A stretch of DNA of 64,000 nt from Sclerodactyla briareus (taxonomy: Eukaryota > Echinodermata > Holothuroidea > Dendrochirotida > Sclerodactylidae), in assembly GCA_026419785.1 (NCBI GenBank), contig JAODTK010005774.1, forward strand, positions 100,063 to 164,062. The letters run 5' to 3'. The notes below the pieces were generated by a model. That model had not been told where the DNA came from and made no database searches. It saw only the letters and a program-made list of their open reading frames with translations. This document shows positions 21,781 through 31,949 of the stretch, one piece after another (positions within the stretch are counted from its first letter, which is position 1; each line of letters starts with the position of its first letter). Both the position numbers and the translations under genes were made by a program.

Positions 21781-22837
21781 GCTCTTTTACAACTCAATAG
21801 TACTTCGGGAGAATGGACAAATGACTGGTGCATCATGACCTTGGATGAATGTGAATTGGATTCAATGTTGATGAACTTCAATGTCTTTATTACCATAACC
21901 GAGTTATTAGAGGCCATTCCCAGATCACCTGTTACAATGTAACTAGAACACTCAGGAAGTTCCGTTTACTTCCATCTGGGGTTGTACAGTCCACCAATTT
22001 TCATGTACGGTCTGCAAAAACGAGAGTGTTTATATGGGGGGTGGGGGGGGATATAGCACACTTCCGGATTTTGCATCCGGTATGACGTAATTGGTGTGGT
22101 GGGATGATGCACACTTTCGGTTTTTATGGTTTGGCGGGCGTATTCCCGGTATGGCCGGAAACTTATTCCGGTTTTTACGGTTTGTTCCGACGACTATATT
22201 AAGATTCAAACTGTCCTATTCTGGGTTTTTTTTGTTTCTGGATGGTTCGTTTTGCGTCTCCTGTATTGGGTGTCTCTGTCCCGGGATTGATTATTTTAAT
22301 TGGTGTCTGTATTGAGAGAAAAGGGATGTCCGGGCGTATTAATTTACTCTATTGTTCTTACGTAATCGGTTAGTGCCTGTATATTGGAGATATTGTGGGG
22401 AGGAAGTATCTGTGGTGTGGTCAGTGTTATCCCAGGATGCAGAAGTACGCATGCTGGTCGCGAATTCTTTACGTGGAGGGTGTGCCGCATCGAGTGAGGA
22501 AGGACGAAAGAGCGGCTGCGCGGAAAAGGAAAGACGCTTAGTGAAACGAGAGGCCCCAGGGAAAAAAAAAATCTAGTTTGAGAAGACAGTCAAGGATCAA
22601 CAGAAGACGATTGCAAACTTTAGCAAGCTGATTGACGAACCTGGATGAGAAGGATGACAGAGAAAAGGCACTGCAGTCACGGGGTTCGAGACCTCTAGGT
22701 GGAAGTAGTCTCATTGCGAGGGGTTCAGGGCAAATAGCGGGGAAGAATACAAAGACATGCTGCTAGCGGGGTTTGCTCTTTTCAGTCGAAAGGCTCATGC
22801 TCTTACAATTCATCAGAGTGCTAATTAGCCATTTATT

Positions 22838-23966
22838 GCTCAAATAGTTGAATATTCGATATCATGAAGGGGGGAATGCAGGGTTTCTTCAATTCTTGGA
22901 TTTCCACTGTTTTCCGAGCAAATTGCTCACTGTTCTATTTACTCAAGACACACGGGGGCAATGCTCAGGGCTCCTCTGATCACCCGAATGCTGAAATGCT
23001 CAAATACTTAAAATTGATATCGAAGTGGGATTGAGGTATTCTATAAATTATTGGGTTTCCACTGTTTTCCGAGCAAATTGCTACATGTTCTATGTTACGC
23101 AAAATACTCGGGCAACCTGCTCATTTGCTCTTGATCACCGAAATGTCGAAAATTGCTCAAAATAACTTAAATATTTGATACGAAGTGGGGATGCCTGAGG
23201 TTATATTCCTATAAATTCTGGGTTTGCACTGTTTTCGAGCAAAATTGGTCACGGCTCTTTTACTCAAGATACTCGGAGCAACTGCTCATTGCTCCTCGGA
23301 TTACTCGAAATTGATCTTCAAAACGTAAATATGTGATTATCGAAGGGGGGAGGATGAAGTATTCCTATATGCTTGGCTTTCACTGTTTTCCGGGCAAATT
23401 GCTCACTGTTCCATTTTACTCAAAATACTCGGAGCAAATGCTATTGCTCATCTGATCACCCGAAATGCTCGAAATTGTCAAATACTAAATTTTGATATCC
23501 GATAGTGGGGGGATTGCCTGAGGTATTCTATAAATTCTTGGGTTGCACTGTTATCGAGCCAAATCCTCACGGCTCTTTTTAATCAGATACTCGGAGCAAA
23601 CGTCATTGCTCCTCTGATTACTAGAAATTGCTCAATACTTAACTATTGGATATCGCAGTGGGGATGCAGGTATTCCTTTAAATTATGGGTTCCCAAGGTT
23701 TCCGGGCAAATTGCTCACTGTTCTATTTACTCAAAATCTCGGAGCCAGCAGCAACTGCTCATGCTCCTATTGAATCACCCGAAAATGTTCGGAAATTGCT
23801 CAAATACTGAATATTGCTATCGAAGGGGGGATTCTGAGGGTATTTCTATAAATTCTTGGGTTTGCACTGTTTTCCAGCAAATTGCAATCACGGCTCTCTT
23901 ACTAAAGATGACCGGAGCAATGCTCAGAGCTTCAGGAGCATCGCTAAGAACTGTTTATAAAAATCA
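22838..23966. repeat. roughly 160-bp satellite array inside the TIR element
   Basis: Seven units share TTGGGTTT(C/G)CACTGTTTTCCGAGC-like anchors, AAATTGCTCACTGTTCTATTTACTC, CTCGGAGCAA.TGCTCATTGCTCC and ATATCGAAGTGGGGAT. Units differ mainly by small indels. A single unit of the same sequence sits at the inner end of the right arm (about 25,445-25,560, inverted). The array therefore looks like an expansion of one unit on the left side only. It ends at a 21-C tract (23,967-23,987). Confidence 0.85.
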
Positions 23967-24229
23967 CCCCCCCCCCCCCCCCCCCCCACAATGAGAGCAC
24001 TCATTTGGTTTAGTGAGCAACCGACGTGCCAAAATGCGCTAATCTGACTCTATGCGAGAAGAAAAGAGACTTTTTAATCGTATAATCTTCGACGCAATAT
24101 CGAAAACAATGCATGGACTGAACCCAGAAATGGGTTTCGGAAGTAGAGTCCATGAGTTAGTACAGTAGTAATGTCCCCATTCCCACAAGTTCCAATGTTG
24201 ATACCACAGCAGTCAGGATTCTGCCACCA

Positions 24230-24589
24230 GTGATACCGAAAGGCCACTACTGAGTCAGATACCGAAAGTAGGGGTTTATTTCCAGAGATATATCAAGGAA
24301 CAAACCAAGAAGAAGTGCTATCTATGATGACGAGGGTCGGGGGAAATCGGGATGGTTCGGGGATGGTAACGAGGGGCTGGATCGTGAAAGAATGAAAGCA
24401 AGTCGGACGGAGACGAGGGGTCTAATAGTGAAGAGGTGGTCGGGCGAAGACGAGGAGTATAACAGTAAGAGGAGTCGGATGATGCTACAGACGATGATCT
24501 CTGAAAGAATAAACAAGGATTTTAATAGGCTACTCCATCGGAGTATCAAGCGCAAAAGAGAAGATGCAGAAGAACTAGCTATTTACTGA
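24230..24589 (+). CDS. hypothetical basic ORF inside the TIR element
   Basis: Two overlapping plus-strand frames cover this span. One reads FPEIYQGTNQEEVLSMMTRV and stops near 24,390. The next starts with ATG at 24,392 and runs 65 codons, rich in Lys, Arg and Glu (SERINKDF, RSIKRKREDAEELAIY). I recognise no family. The lie inside a transposon suggests a remnant accessory protein, or chance. A (GAT)n microsatellite follows at 24,610-24,642. Confidence 0.2.
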
Positions 24590-25743
24590 CAGAGTCGTAA
24601 AGTAGTCAGATGATGATGACGAATGATGATGATGATGATTAAGGCACATACCTCATGGTGAGCAAGGAAAACGTATAAAGTACACTGTAAGCTTATTCGA
24701 TAGTTTCCCAGAGTAATGCATAATAATGACAGAAACAGCTGGATAGGTTATTCGTAGAATATATTGTACAATCTCTTGAAATTTGTTCATTTTATTTCCC
24801 TGTACATAATTGGGTCTCATACACAAAATACACTGTATATACCGTAGCACTGTACTAATGTGGTAGTCTTATAATACAATGGTGAATGAAATGGAAACAG
24901 AAGTCTTTGTGTGTATGTCCGATCTGGTTATCTGCCTTACATACAAAATTAGTATGATGTATACGAGTTCAGGTAAAGTAGTCTACACATATGCTCGTGC
25001 GTATTGCCTGATTTGGAAGTATTCCCTCCTTTGATCGCCTCTTGTAGCGTGTGCCACTTTCATATACGAAACAGTTCCGGAAACCACTGGGTATTGAGTT
25101 TCTTATTCATAAGCACATGCTGTAGTCCCTGGTTTATCTTGTGAGTGGCGACCACGGGTCACGGGTTTCGAATGGTTCAATTATCCACGATAGCTCGACA
25201 CCAACGAAGTGTGTTGAAATTTAAACTCCTTACTGATCTCCAGTTGGAGGATTTACCTCCCCCAGATAACAAGTTATACTCGGATACTATGCGACCAAAA
25301 TTCGGTTCTGTTGATTGGCCTTCCAGAACATCATGTTTAATGAAACGTGACACCTTGCTTTTCAGGACCGCTTGTCATCATTATTCTTACCGGTTGAATG
25401 AAATCTGGAACACTCCTCCATCTCACACAATGCATTTTGTGTGCTCCGAGTATCTTAAATGATAGAGCAGTGAGCAATTTGCCCGGAAAACAGTGAAAAG
25501 TCAAGAAATGAGAATCCGCATACCCCCCTCATGATATCGAATATCAATATTGAGCAATAAATGCTAATTCGAGCACTCTGATGAATTGTAAGAGCAAGGA
25601 GCAGTTCATGAAAAACAGGCAAACCGAGCTACGCAGCATTCTTTGTATTCGTCCCCCTCTTTTGCCTGAACCCCTCGCAATTAGACTATTTCCACCTCGA
25701 GGTAGTGGAACACGTGACAAGCGCCTTTTCTCTGTCCTCCTTC

Positions 25744-25938
25744 TCATCCAGTGTCATCAGACTGTAAATCGCAATCGTCTTCTGTGATCCTGGACTGTCT
25801 TCTCAAAACACTAGATTTCCCTCGCTCTCGTTTCACTGAAGCGTCTTTCCTTGTCGCCGCAACGCTCTCTTTCGTCTCCTTCAGCTCGGTTCGCACAACA
25901 TCCACGTAAGATTCGCGACCATCATCGTACTTCTGCAT
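25744..25938 (-). CDS. hypothetical 64-residue charged protein in the right TIR
   Basis: The minus-strand frame begins MQKYDDGRESYVDVVRTELK and continues with charged, probably helical sequence (ETKESVAATRKDASVKRERG) to SDDTG and a stop. The left arm carries the matching DNA (22,435-22,650), but indels break the frame there. The first codons follow TTATCCCAG, which resembles a splice acceptor, so it might be an exon rather than a whole gene. The family is unknown. Confidence 0.25.
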   Translation of the reverse strand: MQKYDDGRESYVDVVRTELKETKESVAATRKDASVKRERGKSSVLRRQSRITEDDCDLQSDDTG

Positions 25939-26331
25939 CCTGGGATAACACTGACCACACCCCGAAATTCACTTGCCCACCATATTCTCCATATACAGGC
26001 ACTAATGATTACGTAAGAAAACAAAAGAGTTAAATTAATTACCGCCCCGATATCCCTTTTCTTTCAATACAGAACAATTAAAAAATCAATCCGGAAACAG
26101 GCCACCAATAACACGGAGGACAATACCGACCACCATCCAGAACACAAAACCGCGAAGTTTGACTTTAATAATCGTCGACCAAACCGTAAAAACCTGGATC
26201 AGTCCGGCATACCGGGAAATTCGCGCCAAACAAATAATAACCGGAAGTGTGCAGATCCCTCCCACACCAATTACGTATAACGGATGCAAAAATACGGAAG
26301 TGTGTAGATCCCCCCCCCCCCCCCCCCCTAT

Positions 26332-26888
26332 CTACTGCGCGCCAACCGACAGGTGGCGCTCGCTCAGATAGTGTATAAGGTTATCCTCCCTTGTCAAGAA
26401 CTTTTGCGCCCCTTCTAACCGAAAATCCTGACTCCGCCCCTGATTCAGCGATCCTTCGGTCGCCGGTTATTCTCGGTTGCCGTTCCGACCGTTCGTTGCC
26501 GTTCCAACGTTTTGAAAAGAGCTTCATTAGCCTGTGAAATATTCGAGAAAATAAGCATCGATGATGTTGGGAATTAAGTCATTCGTGCGAGACCTCATCT
26601 TCAAGAAGGAACTTCAAGTCAAAATACAGAACTCAAATTATTCATAGTTTGGAGGAAATGCCGAATTAAAAAAAAAAGGCCGGGGGGCCGGCCCGTAACA
26701 AATGAATTCGTTTCGCCACAGGGACCTATTCGTCGAAATTTGCCCTAATACAGTCGTTTCAAACAGATTTACTTCGCTTCAATTGTAGTTATTCAGCAAT
26801 ATAAAAATACTAAGTATGGGTAGCGTCGTGAAGAGAAGGACATGAAATAGAGGCTGAATGGAACTTAACATTTTTAGGAGCAAGCAAT
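26332..26888. other. no recognisable feature
   Basis: GACTCCGCCCCTG at about 26,428 resembles an hAT-type end, but I find no partner end. Nothing else is supported. Confidence 0.35.
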
Positions 26889-26968
26889 TATTACTATTAT
26901 TATTTATATATTATTATTTCTATTATTATATTATTATTATATTATTATTATTATAATTAATAATAAGT
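26889..26968. repeat. ATT microsatellite
   Basis: About 80 bp of (ATT)n has ATAT interruptions. Confidence 0.9.
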
Positions 26969-28600
26969 GAAATCTCCATTATTCTTTAAAAGATCATCAA
27001 CGAAACTATATCCTGGTCTTTCGAGAATGGGTATACAATCGTATATCCACCTATTTAGGGAATATCATTATTCAGATCCAAATTTGAGACTAGGAAATCA
27101 CCCAGGTGGTGCACGACGTATTAGGCTTCATGCAAGCAGCGATGGCCTCACACCAGACCGTATACCAGAACCGATCTTCAGCCCGGGTGCTCATCGTCGC
27201 ATGGCGTCGGAGGATATCGGTAGTGAGCAGCTAAACTTTTTTTTTCAAAGTCCTGCGGACCATAGGCATCGCACCCGCATCGGCGCGTATCGGGCTGTTT
27301 GGACATGTTAACAAATTTCGAGACTCGTCATCGTAGTCCGCAGCCCGCATTTCAGATGGGCAATCAAAGGCATGCTATTGAATATTAATCAGTTGCGCGT
27401 TCGCATTCGAAACAGCCGATATGCAGAATTGCTACACTAGCTGTCATTAATAAGCCAGTTCACAGTTGCCGTGTAATGATTGAGATGATTTAGGGGACCA
27501 AGGTCACCGTAGTACGCTGGCCGATTCACACGCCGCAATGAGGAACAAATTATGTACCCTAATACTGTAGTAATACTATCATTGAACTGATAAAGAAACT
27601 GAAATTAAAAATAGAAACCTGCTGGAACGATAGTATTATCAATTCGTATTTCCGTGCCATAAGAATAGCTATATTTGTTATGGCCGGCCGGTTTTTTGGA
27701 AGATTCGCGGACTGATCACCATTTTTCTCCAAAATTGGAAAAATTATTTGAGTGCTGTGATTTGACTGGAGTTCTCCTGTCGATGAGTTCGAACGATGGT
27801 ATCATTTTCAATAACATCGCTCTTACTTTCCTCGAATATTTTCGAAAACTGTAGAAACTTCACCTACAAACATCTTCATCAAATCGGCAGTTTTCAGGCG
27901 GTGCACATTTTGGTGGCTGTTTTAGAGAATCTCTTCCCTCTATTTCCAGTCAGTCCGTTACTTCATTATTTTAACCCTGTGCATTAGTCGTGAACTTGGT
28001 CAGTATTGTTTGCAATCTGGCCTTGAGTAAATCAAACTTTCGAAGAATACATATAATATCCAACAGGGTATTGTGGATGCTCATATACCAGCAATGGCAA
28101 TAGAAACCCTACGCATTCCAGTAGAGTAGAACTATGCACAAGGTTGGCTACTCAGTCGCGATAGACAGTCCCGGCTTTGGTGTGGTGGGTTGAAGTTCTT
28201 ATACTTGCCTGCTTAGAATGAATATTCATATTTTAGGTGATCTGTGACAGTTTCCATCTTTGGGCCGACATACAGTGTTGGAAGGAGACCTCGAGCCGAC
28301 CCTCGGCCTCAAGGCCGGGCTCGAGCCTTTTTTTCTGGCCACGGCTTGGCCCGGAAGCTAATGCCTCTCGTGGCTCTCGGGCCTCCGAAATTTGGTCGAG
28401 GCCGGCCAGGCCGGAGAAGTCTACTCAAATTCGGTAACAAACTACTTGACAGTACAAGTCTTCTCAGAAGACACAGCCAGTTTGTGTCCATGCTTTCTCA
28501 TGAACGTGTACCAAACGGTTAGCCAGCCCGGCCGTTTAATTAGGTGCTTGGTGTTCCCAAGCAATGGCTGCAAGGACAGTACAATCGGACTTGAAGAGCA
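26969..28600. other. no supported gene
   Basis: A 114-codon frame (26,967-27,311) and GC-rich frames at 28,240-28,520 show no domain. GAGGCCGGCCAGGCCGG at about 28,400 is a short palindrome-rich stretch. Confidence 0.35.
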
Positions 28601-28629
28601 GGGGGGGGGGGGGGGGGGGGGGGGGGGGG
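28601..28629. repeat. 29-base G-tract
   Basis: An uninterrupted G run, one of the longest homopolymers in the window. Confidence 0.95.
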
Positions 28630-28824
28630 AGGTCGGTAAGTTTTGGTTTGGTATGAGAGAAACCCATATTTGATGCTTCACGCCATTGACACAACACACA
28701 CTACAATTTAAGTTAGACGGGGCGAGGAGTAATCGGATGTCCTGAATTTTGTTTTACATTCCTTAATCCTAATTTCACATTGATAATTTACTTGTCACCA
28801 CCGCCCACAAACTTTGTTTATTGA

Positions 28825-29237
28825 GCCCGGAAACAGCTATATCAAACAGCACTATGGTGTGATATGTCCGCATACCAACTTCCACAAAATGCCAAAAAAA
28901 CATACCTTCATTGCATGGATATTTTCGCAGACTTTAAGTCTAAGACCCAAACAACTGTCGGTCAAGTTCATGGTATGACTTTCAGGATTAAATACAATCG
29001 TTACTTGCGCACTATTGAGCCTGTAGTAACAAAGCAAATACAGTTGATAGTGCAAGGGCCAGGTGGAAATCTAGCTGATCAGTTCTGTGAATACTCGGTG
29101 CTTACTGCAGAAAACATCGATGGTCTATATACGAATTCAACAGCAACATCTTACTGCGTAAGTGAAAGACTTTATTATACAACCAGAAATAATGCAACAT
29201 TTATATCCGCCACCTGGGGAGATTATGGTTTCTTCAG
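28825..29237 (+). CDS. open frame with CUB-like sequence, cut short by a Helentron-like element
   Basis: The frame is open from about 28,825, has an ATG at 28,864 and continues without a stop until 29,335, but from about 29,238 it runs into the 5' end of element H5. The translation has KQIQLIVQ, FCEYSVLTAENIDG, TATSYC and a TTRNNATFISATWG end. This resembles the second half of a CUB domain: a hydrophobic strand, C.YD.L.....DG, YC, then T..N...I.F. A first half is less clear (TYLHCMDIF). CUB domains are extracellular beta-sandwich modules. No signal peptide and no good splice acceptor is visible. It could be one exon of a secreted or membrane protein, or a relic. Confidence 0.35.
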
Positions 29238-29943
29238 AACCATAATATCTCCACATGGGTATTTATGGTTCTGTCCTTCGTTGACGCCGCCACCGTCCGC
29301 CGTTCTTGCCGCCGCCGCCGGAAAAGTTTCGTGTTAACGCGGTAACTGTCCAACCCGACCCATTGTCGGATTGACTTGAAACTTTGCACACATGTTTATC
29401 GGATAAAAAATATCGGAGGAATTCAAAAGTTGGGCGTCGCCGCACCACCACAAGGGCCAGCTCAGATTTTTGACGGAACTTTCTTATATGGCTGATTTCC
29501 GCGTGTCGGAACATAGCGATCTTTTTGGGACCAACTTTCGTTTTCGCCCCCATGGTACCCCACCCGGCAGGCATTTCGGATTGTTTTTAGGAAAGTTTTT
29601 TTTTTTTTTTTGCTTATCGCTGATTTGCATGTTTTTGGAACATCGAGATCGTTTTGGGATCAACTTTCGACCACTTTGGTGGACACCCTTTTTTCACTTT
29701 TACATCTTTTTATCCCAAGCTTGTTAACTTCACTCCGATTTCAAGTCGGCACCTACTTGAACTAATCGCCTGTTACAAACTTTGAGACCCTTAGGCCTAT
29801 AGCAACCTTTTGACAAAACTTTCCGCACACCACAACTTAGGCCTTGGATACTCTTTTTTATATCAATTGAGATTGACCCCTCCCCCCTGATGCCAAAGGT
29901 GAGTATTTACACTTTGGGCGGTTTTCCGCTGGCGGATGACTAG
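29238..29943 (+). mobile_element. Helentron-like non-autonomous element, copy H5
   Basis: The start has ATATCTCCACATGGGTATTTATGG followed by a GCCGCC-rich tract. A module like that of H1 follows (TTAACGCGGTAACTGTCC, GAAACTTTGCACACATG, GTTGGGCGTCGCCGCA). The 3' end has GGCGGTTTTCCGCTGGCGG and CTAG (29,940-29,943) before T. The hairpin stem is shorter than in H1. No AGGTCA array is seen in this copy. Confidence 0.65.
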
Positions 29944-29949
29944 TTTCAC

Positions 29950-30849
29950 AATTCCCTAAGCCTATTTTCAACTTAATACATGATTGACCTAACGAGCTTT
30001 ATTCACGCGAAACAATTGGGAAAACAAAAATACATACACCATGTATGAATGTAACTTACTGGTCGAAAGTTGCTTGACGGTGCATGAGATTCACAATTCA
30101 AAAGCTGCCCAAACCCCTCAAATATTGATAGTGATGTTAACCATACCTGTGTGTGCATGGTAGCATGCGGCCACGTCGCGTCCCACTGCTCTGATCCAAT
30201 GCACCGTTTAATCGTAACCATGCTTTTAGAAATTCAGGTAAGTAGGCCTATCAAAATTTGAAACTGATGACCATCAGGTCCCACAGAGCAGGGGTGGGGT
30301 GGCAGGAGCATGGAGGGGTTGGGGATGCCCCCTTGGTTATACGGGCCTGCAGCACAAACATACATTTCCAAATTGTCCGAATAGGTTTTAATGAGAGGAA
30401 CAAATTATGAGTCGCCCTATGCGTAGACTGCAGGCGTACACTCACTTTGTTCTTTTTTTATATGGTCTTCTGTCCCGTCAATTATTACCGAAGTCGCATA
30501 GGCGCGTGTTAAATCACATAGAACTATAGATAACTGTTAACTGCAGATGAGCAACTTAAGCAGTCATAAGTCTCTTCTCTCTGTTCATAGTTTGTTCGAC
30601 TTCTTTTTTAAGAACTTGGCGGATGGCTGACCTCGCTGAGGCTTGGTCGAGACAGATGTGTTTTTATCGGGGTGTTATAATGATTCCGATTAAATCAAAA
30701 TAAATATTCTATCTCTTATTATTATCTCGTTCTGAGCTCACCTGTGAGGAAATTTGATTATATCATTCCAATTTCAAGCTGAGACCTGTCCACTTCCACA
30801 TTATGTATTAAATTGTATTGAGTTCTGTACCAAATAGTGAGGGTACTTG
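29950..30849. other. no recognisable feature
   Basis: I see no repeat or gene here. Short open frames on the minus strand at 30,003-30,445 have no domain. Confidence 0.35.
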
Positions 30850-31330
30850 TGTCCAAAAAATGGGCGATCCGAGATTGGTTTGCCTAAATTGATTTTATTG
30901 CATATTAATGGCTGTTTCGGATATGCTGAATAAAAAAATGGAGGGTTCCATTTTTTTGGAAATGGCTATGGCGGCCATTTTGGTTTTCAAAATAGCCGCT
31001 GTTTTCCGGGAAAAGGGCCTAACCTTATCAATATAGCACCTACGGAAATGATGTTAGTGGCTAACATTATTTATTAATACAGCAAATCAAATAGTAACAC
31101 GACCATCAACCAAACTCACGGCGGCATCTTTGATTTCAAAATGGCCGTTCTTTCGCGGCATTGAGCGAAACATGATCCAACTAGCTTCGTATCTTTCACA
31201 TTCAATGCACACATTTGACCTAGGCTCTGTTTTCGTATCGTAAATATTCGATTGTGTTCCTTGGTAGGATTGGGAACTACGTTGGGGACTGGAACAGGCT
31301 GCGCCCTCAAGTGAGAGTCACTTGTGTACA
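30850..31330 (+). repeat. dispersed repeat family with ATGGCGGCCAT hairpins, copy 1
   Basis: GGTTTGCCTAAATTGATTTTAT, a GCTGAAT(A/C)AAAA segment and GACCATCAACCA(A/G)ACT are shared with 35,810-36,620 in opposite orientation. At 30,969-31,000 TGGCGGCCATTTTG pairs imperfectly with CAAAATAGCCGCT. A second module near 31,120-31,150 has GGCGGCATCTTTG and CAAAATGGCCG. No coding sequence is seen. Confidence 0.65.
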
Positions 31331-31949
31331 AAATCTAGGCGATCTGGCCATAATGTTATAATTTCAACAACTATCACTGCGGCTTCTGATTCTACACAAT
31401 TGGTGGTAGTTCCATTAGAAACTCCAAACGAATCTGGTAGCCGAGTAGCGAAAGTGGAGGTTCCCCCGACCCCCAGGAGTTGCACGGGAACATAAGTTCG
31501 GACTCGACACTCACATGCGTAGCGCAGCGAGAAGTATATTTATAGTACCAACTGAGCTATCTATCATGTTTTTTTTGGTTTGTTTTGGGGGGGTGCGTAT
31601 TATTCCTGAAACCCTGGATCACCACATTCCAGGACCCCCAAGCTTTGGCTGGCGTAGTGTTGCTCATACGCCGCCCACCCCCCCCTCACCCCTCTCTCCT
31701 TCCCCGCTTCCATCCTCGAAGATCGCGCAGCGAAATTATTCGTGATGAATTTCTATTTTCATCTATCAATGTCAGTATGACTTTCCTTCGAGAGGCAATA
31801 GGCCTACCGCTGGGTATCGCAGAGTATCGGTTTTGTCGGGCGAGCAAACCAAGCATATGGGGGGAAAGGAAATATGCATAGTCAGTTGGAACAATACAAT
31901 TGGGTCTCCCTTTTAACCGTTAGAGCGAATCATGTAGAATGGACATCCT
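31331..31949. other. no recognisable feature
   Basis: A C-rich stretch lies at 31,670-31,720. No gene is supported. Confidence 0.35.

Larger units (their letters stand above)
22036..26328. mobile_element. 4.3-kb element with roughly 0.9-kb terminal inverted repeats
   Basis: Sequence from 22,036 to about 22,900 reappears in reverse complement from 26,328 down to about 25,440. Shared words include GCACACTTCCGG, CGTAATTGGTGTG, TTTTTACGGTTTG, AAAGGGATRTCSGGGCG, AGTGTTATCCCAGGATGCAG and CTTACAATTCATCAGAGTGC. The outer edges are a G-tract on the left and a C-tract on the right, and TAT borders both (22,033-22,035 and 26,329-26,331), a possible 3-bp duplication. The inside has a satellite array beside the left arm and about 1.4 kb of unique sequence. 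No transposase is recognisable. It may be a foldback-type or large non-autonomous DNA element; the superfamily is unknown. Confidence 0.8.

Noticed and set aside
22036-26328. Polinton-type element suggested by the long inverted arms
   Set aside because: The element is far too short, no polymerase, integrase or capsid-like sequence is seen, and no 6-bp target duplication is evident.
28309-28520. Overlapping ORFs in a GAGGCCGG-rich stretch
   Set aside because: Frames are open on both strands because of composition; no domain.
31440-31520. tRNA-like stretch with TAGCCGAGTAGC and AAGTTCGGACTC
   Set aside because: Arms do not pair into a cloverleaf, and no similar copy is seen in the window.
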